DNA of 64,000 nt from CAKVLG01 sp045637805 (GCA_045637805.1 JAZUAE010000018.1:1-64000); one strand, 5' to 3'; positions 33,229 to 42,683 are shown, counted from the stretch's first letter. The notes: generated by a model not told the origin, from the sequence alone. Made by a program: numbers and translations.

Positions 33229-34557
33229 TTATTTTCTTTTAGCCAATGCTACAAATGGTGATACTGTTGCACTACCTTTATATGGTTGAAGCGCTTTGTT
33301 CCAAACTGGTTGTCCATCAACCCTATAAATGAAACGGAATACATTTTCATCATAAAGGAAGCGAACATGAATTGATGATGTTGCATTGATGCCACCTTTA
33401 TCAATTAAAATGTATTGGCTAAAGTCTGCAAGGATGATATCTCCTACTTCGCCAAGTTCAGAGCATTGTTCAAGTGGCATAACTGGTCTGCCGAACAATG
33501 TGCCATATGGAGCTTCGCTCAAACCACCTGCTGGGATATACACTGGTTTATCTCCAACTCTAAGTGTGTAAAGCAATGGTTCAATTTCTGGGTTAATGTA
33601 CCATACTGAGTTTGCTCTTGATCTTGACCACAATCTAGCCCACATTTTAACAAGGTTTTCTACTGTGATGATTTCAGTTTGGTCTTTCTCTTTCTCAACT
33701 TTTACAAGTGAACCTGCATTAAGGATTCCAAGTGGTTGACCTGCACCTGTTCCGCTAAGGATTGCATCATCAATTTTGAAGCCAAATTCTTCAGCAAATG
33801 CTTCACGAATAACATTTTCAAGTGCTGATGCATCTTGCAATAATTCATCTGTCACATAGCAAAGACCTGTAAGTTTCTTCAATGACAAATCCATAGTTCT
33901 AAATCTTGGTTTTGATGCTGTGATTTTATCAGCTTCGTTTTCCCAATAAGTTTGAACACCACCCCATCTTGAACCATTTGCTCTTGAATCTTCATCAATT
34001 GCATTGATTTTAATTCCGTTAGCATTTGTTGAAAGTGGGATTTTCTTTACCTTTGATGCAAGGATACCTGTTTCATACGTTCTTTTCAAAAGTTCTGCAA
34101 CAAAATCTTTTTGCACTAAAAAACCACCATCGCTTGGGTTTGTTTCGTTCAAACCGCTTGCTGACCTGGTGGTTAATCTTCTATCAATTTTACCTGCTGG
34201 TGTTGATGCACGATATACTGCCATCATTTGTTCGCCTAAGGTACGGAATTTTCTTTCTTCATTTTTCTCTGGATTATCTTTCACTACTTCTGTTTCATCT
34301 GGTTCGCCTGCACTATCATTTTTAGTGTCTGCATCTTCTTTCTTTTCTGGCTTGCTTTCTTCTTCAAAATCGCCTTTGAAAACTTCAAGTCTTACAATCT
34401 GTTTTTCCCAATTTCGCATTTCAGTTTCTAATCTTGTAAGTTCTTTGTTCTCATCTTCTGTTAGGAATCTATCTTCCTTTTCTGCTTGCTCAATAATTTG
34501 GATTGCCTTTAATCTGCAATCATTTTTTCTAGCTTTAAGTTCTTTCAATGTTCTCAT
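33229..34557 (-). CDS. Major capsid protein, HK97 fold
   Basis: 442 residues. The first ~110 are a charged coiled coil (delta domain, acting as internal scaffold), ending near EERKFRTLGEQ where the protease should cut. Then the HK97 core: SDGGFLVQKDFVAELLKRTYE, DAILSGTGAGQPLGILN, ADFSQYILIDKGGI. Forms the icosahedral shell. GGGAG precedes ATG 34557. Confidence 0.95.
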   Translation of the reverse strand: MRTLKELKARKNDCRLKAIQIIEQAEKEDRFLTEDENKELTRLETEMRNWEKQIVRLEVFKGDFEEESKPEKKEDADTKNDSAGEPDETEVVKDNPEKNEERKFRTLGEQMMAVYRASTPAGKIDRRLTTRSASGLNETNPSDGGFLVQKDFVAELLKRTYETGILASKVKKIPLSTNANGIKINAIDEDSRANGSRWGGVQTYWENEADKITASKPRFRTMDLSLKKLTGLCYVTDELLQDASALENVIREAFAEEFGFKIDDAILSGTGAGQPLGILNAGSLVKVEKEKDQTEIITVENLVKMWARLWSRSRANSVWYINPEIEPLLYTLRVGDKPVYIPAGGLSEAPYGTLFGRPVMPLEQCSELGEVGDIILADFSQYILIDKGGINATSSIHVRFLYDENVFRFIYRVDGQPVWNKALQPYKGSATVSPFVALAKRK

Positions 34558-34560
34558 TTA

Positions 34561-35196
34561 CTAATCTCCCATAAATTTTAATTTTTGTTTTTGCATCTCC
34601 AACTTTCTTTTGTTGGTTTCCTTGCTTTTTGCCACTTCGGATTGGTGGGTTCTTATAACATCAACCAATGAGCGAACACCACATTCAGTCTGTGCGTATG
34701 CTGGGAAAGTCACAGGACTTACATCATATAGTTTCACTTTTAATAGTTCACGAACATCGATGTTGTCCTCATAACTCCATCGGTCTAGTATTACTGTGAA
34801 ACCAAACGACATTTGTGTTATATCGCCACGCTTGATGCTTACAAGTAAGTCTTTTGCCCATTGTGTATCTGGTGGTACTATTCTCACTTTTAGACCTTTC
34901 TCATCTTCTTCAAGTGTGAGTGTGCCAGCCTTGTTTCTACCAAGGACATAGTTTGGATCGTGATTAAACAATGCTCTTATGTCATCGTTTTGAATTGTTT
35001 CTTCAAAAGCACCTTTCACAACCCTTTCTCTAAATGGCGAATTGCCACCTAGTTCTTCGCTCCAACTATCAAAAACCGATGCATAGCCTTCGATTGCTGG
35101 TTCTGTTAGAGGATCGACATTTGCCTCAACAACTCTTAATTCTTTAAGTGTTATCGTTCTTCTCTCAAACAGGTTTTTCTCCATTGCTTTGGTCAT
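34561..35196 (-). CDS. Prohead protease (U35 family)
   Basis: 211 residues. The catalytic histidine is in ALFNHDPNYVLGR and the serine in ITQMSFGF, the pattern of HK97 prohead proteases. It trims the capsid delta domain. ATG 35196 is chosen because AAGGAGG stands six bases ahead; it overlaps the portal stop. Confidence 0.92.
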   Translation of the reverse strand: MTKAMEKNLFERRTITLKELRVVEANVDPLTEPAIEGYASVFDSWSEELGGNSPFRERVVKGAFEETIQNDDIRALFNHDPNYVLGRNKAGTLTLEEDEKGLKVRIVPPDTQWAKDLLVSIKRGDITQMSFGFTVILDRWSYEDNIDVRELLKVKLYDVSPVTFPAYAQTECGVRSLVDVIRTHQSEVAKSKETNKRKLEMQKQKLKFMGD

Positions 35197-36436
35197 TATT
35201 GCCTCCTTCATTTATTTCATTTTTTGCACCTCCTGCTGCGATTGCCGAAATCATGTTTCCGTTTAGCAAATACAAATCGCCACCTTGCTCTTTTGGAATT
35301 TTGTTCATATCTTCCAAAGCACGAATTTCGTTAGCACTCATCCAGCCATTTTGTCTGGCGATTGCATACCCATTCATTCGTGTAGCAAAGTCGCCACGCA
35401 TCAATCCGTCTACATTGAATTTTGCATAGTATATGGTTCTTTCTTCATCTGTAAGTAGCGACCTTGCAATGGCTTGTTCCCAGCGAACCAACCAAGGTCT
35501 TATTGTATGAACCACAAAATCTATGGATTGATGCTCAATATTACTAAAAGTGCTACGTGATAGGTCGCCTATCATATGTGGTGGCACTCTGAAAATTCTG
35601 CAAATTTCAGTCAATTGAAATGACCTTGTTTGCAAAAATTGACTATCTTCTGGACTCATACCAATCTCATGATATTTCATCCCTTCTTCAAGAACCGCCA
35701 CCTTATGTGAGTTGGCTGTTCCCTGATATACCTTGTTCCAACTATCTCTCAGTTTTTCTGGATCTTTGACCACTCCTGGATGTTCAAGCACACCACCTGG
35801 TCTTGCTCCATTTCCAAAAAACCTTGCGCCAAATTCTTCTGTTGCTAGTGCTAGCCCCATAGCTTCCCTAGCATAGGTTATTGGACTCACTCCTAATACT
35901 CCGTCAAATGAAAAAGCAGGTATATGTAGTACCTGCTTTGGAGTGTATGTTGTTGTTATTCCTTTATTGTTTGTGTAAATGTATTTTATTTTGTTTGTGA
36001 CCGCATCCCTTTCCACTTTCATATTCTTGCTTTTAAGTGGGTATAGTTCTACGATTTGCCCTAGTTTATTTCTCTTGATCAACGAATAAGCATTTCCCCA
36101 AAGTAGCAAGTTTGTCATCAGCATTTCCCTATAAGTGAAACTCGACATTTCGCTATTTGGTGCATCTTTTAACAATGTAAACAATGGATGCTGTTTTGCT
36201 TTTTCGCTATCGCCATTGGTTAGTTCTTTTAATAGGTTTAATGGCAAACTTGCCACTGTTTCACTTATCACTTTTACACAAGCATATACTGCTGAGATTT
36301 TAAGTGCTGTTTCTTCATCAACATCTACACCACTATTACTCAAATGCCCTGTGTCGATATCAACACCTTTTATGAAGTCAGCAGTTTTTTGGTCAAGGTT
36401 TCTTTGCTCTTTCTTTTTGCGATTAAATAACCCCAT
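35165..36436 (-). CDS. Portal protein (HK97 type)
   Basis: 423 residues. SAVYACVKVISETVASLPLN at about 47-66 and IGMSPEDSQFLQTRSFQLTE and FRVPPHMIGDLSRSTFSNIE in the C-terminal half are standard portal sequence. Twelve copies form the DNA gate. AGGAG before ATG 36436, nine bases after TerL. Confidence 0.93.
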   Translation of the reverse strand: MGLFNRKKKEQRNLDQKTADFIKGVDIDTGHLSNSGVDVDEETALKISAVYACVKVISETVASLPLNLLKELTNGDSEKAKQHPLFTLLKDAPNSEMSSFTYREMLMTNLLLWGNAYSLIKRNKLGQIVELYPLKSKNMKVERDAVTNKIKYIYTNNKGITTTYTPKQVLHIPAFSFDGVLGVSPITYAREAMGLALATEEFGARFFGNGARPGGVLEHPGVVKDPEKLRDSWNKVYQGTANSHKVAVLEEGMKYHEIGMSPEDSQFLQTRSFQLTEICRIFRVPPHMIGDLSRSTFSNIEHQSIDFVVHTIRPWLVRWEQAIARSLLTDEERTIYYAKFNVDGLMRGDFATRMNGYAIARQNGWMSANEIRALEDMNKIPKEQGGDLYLLNGNMISAIAAGGAKNEINEGGNNDQSNGEKPV

Positions 36437-36444
36437 TTCTGCTC

Positions 36445-38007
36445 CTATAAAATAATAATTCCTCTTTCATTGTAGACACTTTCTTGTTGGCCTCCGTGTC
36501 TTATTGCTCGGTCTAGTGCCATTATAAGTGCTATCGCACCGTCAATCTTTTCGGTTGACTTTTCTTTATCTGGTTTTATATTCCCTGCTGGATCGGTTTT
36601 GATATAAATATTATCGACCATCCACTCCAGCACCTCATTTCCACCATGTGCTATCTTTTTCTCAAGCACAAGCTTCATAAGTTCCTTACTTGGTGGACTC
36701 ATATCCTTGTATCCTTGACCGAAAGGAACAATTGTGAATCCCATACTTTCTAAGTTTTGTACCATTTGAACTGCTCCCCATCTGTCATATGCTATTTCTT
36801 TAATGTTGTATTGTGTGCCAAGTTCTTCAATGAACTTTTCAATAAATCCATAATGAACAACATTACCTTCTGTTGTCATTATTAGTCCTTTTGCTTTCCA
36901 GGTATCATATGGTACATGGTCACGACGAACTCTTAGTTCTAGTGTTTCTTCTGGCAACCAAAAAAATGGCAGCACTTCATACTTGCCATCTTCATCTTCT
37001 GGTGGGAATACAAGCACAAATGCTGTGATGTCTGTTGTGCTACTAAGGTCTAGTCCACCATAACAAACACGACCTTTTAGTCGCTCTTTATCTACTGCAT
37101 ACGAACACAAATTCCATTTATCCATAGGCATCCAACGAATTGATTGTTTTACCCATTGATTTAGTCGTAGTTGTCTGAATAGGTTTTCTTCTGCTGGATT
37201 TTCCTTTGCATTGTTGAATGCTGCTCTTATCTTGTCTATGTCTACTGTTATATCCAAACTTGGATTTGCTTTGTACCAATTTTTCTCATCTGTCCAATCA
37301 TCTTCATCTTTAATTCCATAAATAACGGGATAAAATGTTGGATCATGTTTTTTACCATTTATCACATCTTCTGCTTTTCTATGGACTTCATAGCAAATGC
37401 TGTTTCTATCAGTTCCTGCTGTTGTTATCAAAAAATACAAAGGTTGCTTTCTTGCATCTCCAGAACCTGTGAGCATAACATCGTATAATGCTCTATTTGG
37501 TTGTGCATGGAGTTCATCAAATATAACTCCGTGTACATTCAATCCGTGTTTTGTGTATGATTCAGCTGATAGCACTTGATAGAACGATTTTAGCGGCAAA
37601 TACACAATTCTCTTTTGACTGGCTAGTATCTTGCATCTTTTCTTTAATGCAGGACACTGATTTATCATTTCCACTGCAACATCAAATACAATTGATGCCT
37701 GTTGTCTATCAGCAGCACATCCATAAACTTCCGCACCGTATTCCCCATCTCCACAAGTGAGATATAAAGCAACAGCCGCCGCCAATTCGCTTTTCCCTTG
37801 TTTCTTTGGGATCTCAATGTATGCTGTATTATATTGTCTATATCCATTTGGTTTTAATGTTCCAAATAAATCTCTTACAATTTTATCTTGCCAAGGTAGT
37901 AGTTCAAAGTTTTTCCCGTACCAAACACCCTTGGTATGCTTAAGGGAATTGATAAAGGCAACTGCTCTGTCGGCAAGTGCTTGACCTTTTTGTTCAATTT
38001 CGTTCAC
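36445..38007 (-). CDS. terL: Terminase large subunit
   Basis: 520 residues. ATPase: Walker A-like IPKKQGKSELAAAVA (about 70), Walker B GVIFDELHAQ (about 170), coupling motif LITTAGTDR. Nuclease: first acid in GGLDLSSTTDITAF (about 325). It cuts and pumps phage DNA into the prohead. The start is GTG 38007 with AAGGGG eight bases before it; that start sits in an AAAAGTGAACGAAA sequence which also occurs in the late promoter repeats. Confidence 0.93.
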   Translation of the reverse strand: MNEIEQKGQALADRAVAFINSLKHTKGVWYGKNFELLPWQDKIVRDLFGTLKPNGYRQYNTAYIEIPKKQGKSELAAAVALYLTCGDGEYGAEVYGCAADRQQASIVFDVAVEMINQCPALKKRCKILASQKRIVYLPLKSFYQVLSAESYTKHGLNVHGVIFDELHAQPNRALYDVMLTGSGDARKQPLYFLITTAGTDRNSICYEVHRKAEDVINGKKHDPTFYPVIYGIKDEDDWTDEKNWYKANPSLDITVDIDKIRAAFNNAKENPAEENLFRQLRLNQWVKQSIRWMPMDKWNLCSYAVDKERLKGRVCYGGLDLSSTTDITAFVLVFPPEDEDGKYEVLPFFWLPEETLELRVRRDHVPYDTWKAKGLIMTTEGNVVHYGFIEKFIEELGTQYNIKEIAYDRWGAVQMVQNLESMGFTIVPFGQGYKDMSPPSKELMKLVLEKKIAHGGNEVLEWMVDNIYIKTDPAGNIKPDKEKSTEKIDGAIALIMALDRAIRHGGQQESVYNERGIIIL

Positions 38008-38030
38008 TTTTCAACCCCTTATCAATGAAA

Positions 38031-38057
38031 AAAGGAAGGTGTTTTTTACCTTCCTTT
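38031..38057 (-). terminator. Terminator upstream of terL
   Basis: AAAGGAAGGT pairs with ACCTTCCTTT around a 7-base loop, T-run on the minus strand. It lies between the gene ending at 38062 and the terL start, so the head genes need read-through or a further promoter. Confidence 0.8.
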
Positions 38058-38061
38058 TGTC

Positions 38062-38328
38062 TTATTTATTTAGTTGTTCATCTATTATTTTGCCTTGCTT
38101 TATCTTTTCTTTTAATGTCTGACTTTCACTTATGTCTATAAATTCTACTAGTTCACTCATTTGGTATATGCCCTGTGGATATCTACTTTGCAAGACCTTA
38201 TCTCTTAGTTCATTATAGTCATTTATCCTTCTTTCTTTTCTCAAAGCTTCTCTTACTTTTGATAGCATAAATAACACATTCCCATCTGGACCATCTATGT
38301 CTATATAAACTAATGGTTTCTTTCTCAT
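38062..38328 (-). CDS. Phage protein of unknown function
   Basis: 88 residues. The start MRKKPLVYIDIDGPDGNVLF looks like a nucleotide- or metal-binding strand followed by helices (REALRKERRINDYNELRDKV). It overlaps its upstream neighbour by ATGA. No family recognised. Confidence 0.55.
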   Translation of the reverse strand: MRKKPLVYIDIDGPDGNVLFMLSKVREALRKERRINDYNELRDKVLQSRYPQGIYQMSELVEFIDISESQTLKEKIKQGKIIDEQLNK

Positions 38329-38564
38329 ATGTTTGACACCCTTTTAATATACACACCAAGTTTTGTTTCTTCAACTTCTTGTTCTGTAAAAATTTTATTT
38401 AGTTTCTCCATTACATAATCTGTGATTTTTACTGGTGGAGCTTCTTGTTCGTATATATCAATCACAGAGCCAACTACTGCTCGAACTTGTTCAATCATAT
38501 CTTTCTTTACTCTTAGGAATTTATAATTACCATCAAGTTCAAGTATCATCAACCATTTTTCCAT
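38325..38564 (-). CDS. Small phage protein
   Basis: 79 residues from ATG 38564 (AGGAG seven bases upstream). Contains LILELDGNYKFLRVKKD-like strand and an amphipathic helix. Its TGA overlaps the next start, one of the cases showing that TGA is a stop in this genome. Unknown function. Confidence 0.5.
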   Translation of the reverse strand: MEKWLMILELDGNYKFLRVKKDMIEQVRAVVGSVIDIYEQEAPPVKITDYVMEKLNKIFTEQEVEETKLGVYIKRVSNI

Positions 38565-38588
38565 ATTTTTTCTCCTTCTATGTGTATC

Positions 38589-38621
38589 AAAACAATACCG
38601 CAAAGGTTATTCAAAGTCCAG
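38589..38621 (-). repeat. Phage intergenic element, copy 2 of 3
   Basis: Minus strand: CTGGACTTTGAATAACC then TTTGCGGTATTGTTTT, between the methyltransferase stop and the next Shine-Dalgarno. Confidence 0.6.
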
Positions 38622-38642
38622 TGTTAATTGAAAGAAAAATCG

Positions 38643-40016
38643 CTATTCTTCGTATAATTTTGTGTCTTTGAATAGTATTTCTTTCCCATCTCTTTCTAGG
38701 TATATGTCATCACTTCCAAATGCTTTGACAAATCGTTTTACGATTACATCGCAATAGTTTTCGCTTAATTCCGAATTATATGATTTTCTGTTCAGTTGTT
38801 CGCAAGCCATTAATGTAGAACCACTACCTGCAAAGGCATCAAACACGATTTCTCTTTCACGACTACTGTTGCGAATTAGTTTCCCACATAATGTTATTGG
38901 TTTCATTGTTGGATGTTCTGCATTTCTTAGTGGTTTTGCATCTTTTATTATATCGCTTGGATAGTTTTCTAGTATTTTGTTTAGCAAGTCAACAAGTTCT
39001 TCTTTCTTCAATTTGCTTATGTCTTTGGTTGTTTCTATTACTGTTGATAGTGTCCTATCGTGTATGAAATAATGTGGTTTACCATCTACCACTTTCCAAC
39101 CATATAGGATTGGTTCATGCTGCCACTGGTAGTCGTTGCGACCAAGTGTGAAATGGTCTTTTGCCCAAACTAGTGTTTGTGATACTTTGAACCCAGCATC
39201 TTTCATTGCTTCAATAAAGTTTACTGATTCTTTAGTGCTATGGAATACATAGATTGCTCCACCACCTTTTGTTATTGCATATGCTGTTTCGTAAAACTTG
39301 AAAAGGAACTTGTAGAACGACTCATCATCCATGTTGTCGTTTAGTATGCTTCTGTTCTCCATAATCACACCACGAGCCCTTGCTCTATCCTGCTCGCTAT
39401 TACCATAATCTATGTTGTATGGTGGATCGGTTACAATTAAACTTGCTTGCTCGTTTTCGACAAAAAGTCGCTCTATATCCTCCAGCTTTGTGCTATCTCC
39501 ACACAACAATTTATGTTGTTTGATATGCCAGATATCGCCACTTTGAGTAAATGGTTTGTTGTCTATTTCTTCCAAAGCTTCGCCAACATCAAAGTTGTCC
39601 TCACTGACATTATATTCCGTTCCTGCAAACAACTCATCCAATTCTTCTGTTTCAAAACCTGTAAGGGAAACTATTCCACCTTGATCTAACTCCTTAAGCA
39701 AATCTGTAAGCAAGTCATTATCCCATTCGCCACTAATTTTATTTAGTGCAATGTTTAATGCTTTCTCTTTTTGCTCATCAAGATCTACAATCACACAATC
39801 AACTTCGGTGTATCCTAGGTGTTTCATTACTTCAAGTCGTTGGTGTCCACCAACTACTGTGTTTGTTCTTCTATTTAGAATTATTGGTTCTACATAGCCG
39901 AATTCTTCAATGCTCTTTTTCAGTTTCTCAAACTCTTTGTCGCCAGGTTTTAACTTCTTTCTTGGGTTGTAGTCTGCTGGTTTTAATTGTTCAACTTTTA
40001 ATTTCTCAATTTGCAT
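38643..40016 (-). CDS. ParB-like domain fused to a DNA methyltransferase
   Basis: 457 residues. Residues 1-100 are a ParB/sulfiredoxin-like domain (ADYNPRKKLK, VVGGHQRLEVMKHLG). Residues from about 175 form an amino-methyltransferase: catalytic DPPYNIDYGN and SAM-binding FDAFAGSGSTLMACEQLNR near the end (beta class order). It should methylate adenine N6 or cytosine N4. Such fusions are common beside phage terminases and may mark or protect phage DNA. GGAG precedes ATG 40016. Works on SAM, which the next gene makes. Confidence 0.9.
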   Translation of the reverse strand: MQIEKLKVEQLKPADYNPRKKLKPGDKEFEKLKKSIEEFGYVEPIILNRRTNTVVGGHQRLEVMKHLGYTEVDCVIVDLDEQKEKALNIALNKISGEWDNDLLTDLLKELDQGGIVSLTGFETEELDELFAGTEYNVSEDNFDVGEALEEIDNKPFTQSGDIWHIKQHKLLCGDSTKLEDIERLFVENEQASLIVTDPPYNIDYGNSEQDRARARGVIMENRSILNDNMDDESFYKFLFKFYETAYAITKGGGAIYVFHSTKESVNFIEAMKDAGFKVSQTLVWAKDHFTLGRNDYQWQHEPILYGWKVVDGKPHYFIHDRTLSTVIETTKDISKLKKEELVDLLNKILENYPSDIIKDAKPLRNAEHPTMKPITLCGKLIRNSSREREIVFDAFAGSGSTLMACEQLNRKSYNSELSENYCDVIVKRFVKAFGSDDIYLERDGKEILFKDTKLYEE

Positions 40017-40062
40017 TATATTCTCCATAATAAAAAGGGACTCAATTACGAATCCCTTTTGT

Positions 40063-41148
40063 TTAATCTTTTATTTGTTCCCAAGGAAACTCAGGTCTGC
40101 CAAAATGTCCATAGCACGCTGTTTGCTTATAAATTGGATTTAGCAATCCTAGTTCCTTGATTATATTGTCTGGTCTAAAATCAAAGTTATCATCCACATA
40201 CTTTGCGATTTCTTTTAATGGTTTTGTGTTTGTTCCGAAGCAATCAATGCAGATTGACACTGGATCGGCAAGCCCTATCGCATAAGCAACTTGAATTTCG
40301 CACTCTGTTGCAAGTCCATGTGCTACGATATTCTTGGCAACATACCTTGCGTAGTATGCTCCTGACCTATCTACTTTGGTTGCATTTTTAGAACTGAAAC
40401 ATCCGCCACCCACTCGGCCAACTCCACCATAAGTATCTACCACAATCTTACGACCAACACAGCCACTATCTCCAAAGCTTCCCCATACTGTGAATTTACC
40501 ACTTGGATTCACAATGATTTGTGTTTGATTGCCAATAAGGTGTGCATATTCCGCCAAAACAGGCGCAACAACCTTGTCAGCGATTGTATCCCTTATTTCT
40601 TCCTTACTTAGGCTCTTATCGTGCGACACGCTGATTAAAATGGTTGCAAACTCCAACACCTTTTTGTTGTTGTATAAAACTGACACTTGGCTCTTTGCAT
40701 CTGCAAAGTATTTATCGGTGGTTCTTCTAAAAACATCATACTGTTTCATAAGTTTATGAGCGACAATTATTGGCAATGGCATATACTCATCTGTCTCAGC
40801 TGATGCATATCCATAGACCATACCTTGGTCGTTTGCACAAAGTTCTTTCTTTACCACTGCTTGGTTGATATCTGGACTTTGCTCACTAAGTTCTTTAATG
40901 ATTGTAAACTCGTTTTTGTATCCTATATCCTTTAATACTTCCTTGGCAATTTTATCATAGTCAATGTTTGCTTTGGTTGTTGCTTCCCCATAAATAAATA
41001 ATTTGTCATTCTTTATGGCACATTCAACTGCCATTTGGCTATTTGGATCTTGGCTTAATGCTTCATCCAAAAATGCATCTGCGATTATATCGCATGTCTT
41101 GTCTGGGTGTCCACAATTGACACTTTCACTTGTTACTACTTTAATCAT
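40063..41148 (-). CDS. metK: S-adenosylmethionine synthetase, phage-borne
   Basis: 361 residues, slightly shorter than host MetK (about 380-400). Makes SAM from methionine and ATP. Motifs: SVNCGHPDKTCDIIADAF at the start, NDQGMVYGYAS, GDSGCVGRKIVVDTYGG and GGGCFSSKNATKVDRSGAYY (the canonical form has GAFSGKDPTKVDRS). The key Lys and Asp residues remain. It lies between two DNA methyltransferase genes and behind a SAM riboswitch. A host-derived gene is the probable source, but it is integrated tightly in the phage operon. Confidence 0.93.
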   Translation of the reverse strand: MIKVVTSESVNCGHPDKTCDIIADAFLDEALSQDPNSQMAVECAIKNDKLFIYGEATTKANIDYDKIAKEVLKDIGYKNEFTIIKELSEQSPDINQAVVKKELCANDQGMVYGYASAETDEYMPLPIIVAHKLMKQYDVFRRTTDKYFADAKSQVSVLYNNKKVLEFATILISVSHDKSLSKEEIRDTIADKVVAPVLAEYAHLIGNQTQIIVNPSGKFTVWGSFGDSGCVGRKIVVDTYGGVGRVGGGCFSSKNATKVDRSGAYYARYVAKNIVAHGLATECEIQVAYAIGLADPVSICIDCFGTNTKPLKEIAKYVDDNFDFRPDNIIKELGLLNPIYKQTACYGHFGRPEFPWEQIKD

Positions 41149-41190
41149 ATTCTCTCCTATTTGATTTTATATTTCCATAAAAAGTCATAG

Positions 41191-41213
41191 AAAAACCCAT
41201 CGCTACCGATGGG
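41191..41213 (-). terminator. Riboswitch expression-platform terminator
   Basis: Minus strand CCCATCG-GTAG-CGATGGG followed by five T. CCATCGGT of this hairpin is fully complementary to ACCGATGG at 41244-41237 inside the aptamer, giving a mutually exclusive antiterminator. Confidence 0.9.
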
Positions 41214-41214
41214 C

Positions 41215-41320
41215 TAAAATTCGAATATAGGAATTACCATCGGTCAGCCTTTAGCACCTTAGCATCGCCAGGTTGCTGTGTGGTCATAGGGGCTGTCCCT
41301 CGCACACTCTTTATGGATGC
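41215..41320 (-). promoter_or_regulatory. SAM riboswitch (SAM-I / S-box clan) upstream of metK
   Basis: On the minus strand the conserved S-box pieces occur in order: AAAGAG, GAGGGACAGCCCCTATGAC, CAGCAACC and AAGGTGCTAA. P2 can pair TGTG with CACA and P3 pairs ACCT with AGGT. The 3' side of P1 overlaps ACCGATGG, the antiterminator strand. With SAM bound, P1 forms and the terminator at 41191-41213 stops transcription before metK; without SAM, metK is made. The transcript begins about where the aptamer begins. Confidence 0.9.
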
Positions 41321-41324
41321 TTTC

Positions 41325-41334
41325 ATTATAGCAT
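41325..41334 (-). promoter_or_regulatory. Extended -10 promoter of the riboswitch
   Basis: Minus strand TATGC-TATAAT (TATAAT at 41330-41325) gives an extended -10 with TG. A weak -35 (GATACA) lies 18 bases further. It sits just after the methyltransferase stop, so metK can be transcribed separately from the packaging genes. Confidence 0.6.
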
Positions 41335-41339
41335 ACCTT

Positions 41340-42683
41340 TTATGAATTTGTATCATTTTTAAATAATTTTATGAAAATTTCTTCAAGTACATTGATTACA
41401 ATGCCATTTCCTGCTTGTTTGTACATTTGTGTGTTGCTTATTTTTGTCGCTTTTATCTTATCTATTTGTTCATCTTTCCAGCCCATAAGTCGCCAACACT
41501 CTGTTGGTGTCAATTTTCTAATTCTCAAATAGTCATCTGTTTCGTGCTTCTCAGCTTTTAGAACTGATGCACTTGCTGTGTCTACTCCACAATTCGTTGT
41601 TTGCGTTGGTGCTATGTCACTAATTTCTTTGCTATGATATGGATTGAACAATTCTGGAATATATCCGTGCTTATCTGTAAATTTCTTATATCCACGACAA
41701 ATTAGTTTGTTTGGTTTCTCAATTACAAGGTTATCTTTTGTAACTGTAGTAAGTGCATTCGTTGTACCCTTGTTATTTGGTTCTATTACTTGTCCAGCCT
41801 CTCTCCCACGAATTGCTACAATCTTGGTTTCTGTTCCTCCGCCGCCACCTGCCATTATTGTTGGACATATTCCATCTGGATCGAACACCTGTCTTATTTG
41901 GTTATATCGTTTATCCCAAACTCCACCCTCTAATTTACCTACTGCTATAAGCTTTGGTTCGTGATAATCTCTTGCACATAATGTTGCACAAATATCTTGG
42001 TCGCCATGTAGCAATCCTTTTCTTTGGTTAAATGTTGTATTGAGTATACTTATAATCGTTGATGCTTTTAGGTAGTACCTTTCTTCAACTTCATCTTCAA
42101 GTATATCCTTGAGTCTTTTATTAAGCGGCTGTTTTTCTGGGAATACAAATGGTTTATGATCTCCAAGTATTGAAACACCGAACACCCTTTCTCTGTTTTG
42201 TGGTATTCCATAATCTTTGGCATTTAACACTTTTGTATAAGTTGTGTATCCTAAACCATTCAAAAAGGATAGCCATTTCTCATAGCTATCCTTAAATTTG
42301 ACTCCTATTAAGTTTTTAACATTTTCAAGTAGCAGATATTTTGGAAGTGTTCCTTGTTCTTTGGCGACTAGTAGCAATCGCTCAACTTCCCACAACAACC
42401 CTGACCTAGTGCCACTACCTTGCTCAAAGCCTTTTTGCAATCCTGCAACCGATATGTCTTGGCAAGGGAACGAATACGTCCAAAGGTCTGCTTTTGGCAA
42501 ATTCTTAATTTGTGTTATATCTCCAAGATTATTTACATTAGGATTATGCAAAGCTCTATATGATTTATCTGCAGATACATCATTATCTGACACTGCAATA
42601 ACTTCGTGTTCTATTCCTATGTTCTTCAATGCTTGGGTTTGCGATCCTATGCCTGAGAATAATTCAATTACTTTTAGCATCAT
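41340..42683 (-). CDS. C5-cytosine DNA methyltransferase
   Basis: 447 residues. Motif I ELFSGIGSQ, motif IV with catalytic cysteine SFPCQDISVAG, motif VI LLENVKNL, and motif X QAGNGIVINVLEEIF at the end. The variable region between about 190 and 400 would choose the DNA target. No partner restriction enzyme is adjacent, so it is a solitary phage methyltransferase. Its ATG overlaps the terS stop. Confidence 0.95.
   Translation of the reverse strand: MMLKVIELFSGIGSQTQALKNIGIEHEVIAVSDNDVSADKSYRALHNPNVNNLGDITQIKNLPKADLWTYSFPCQDISVAGLQKGFEQGSGTRSGLLWEVERLLLVAKEQGTLPKYLLLENVKNLIGVKFKDSYEKWLSFLNGLGYTTYTKVLNAKDYGIPQNRERVFGVSILGDHKPFVFPEKQPLNKRLKDILEDEVEERYYLKASTIISILNTTFNQRKGLLHGDQDICATLCARDYHEPKLIAVGKLEGGVWDKRYNQIRQVFDPDGICPTIMAGGGGGTETKIVAIRGREAGQVIEPNNKGTTNALTTVTKDNLVIEKPNKLICRGYKKFTDKHGYIPELFNPYHSKEISDIAPTQTTNCGVDTASASVLKAEKHETDDYLRIRKLTPTECWRLMGWKDEQIDKIKATKISNTQMYKQAGNGIVINVLEEIFIKLFKNDTNS

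Noticed and set aside
34004..34564. 186-codon plus-strand frame opposite the capsid gene
   Set aside because: Shadow of the capsid protein's charged coiled coil; serine-rich and with no ribosome site.
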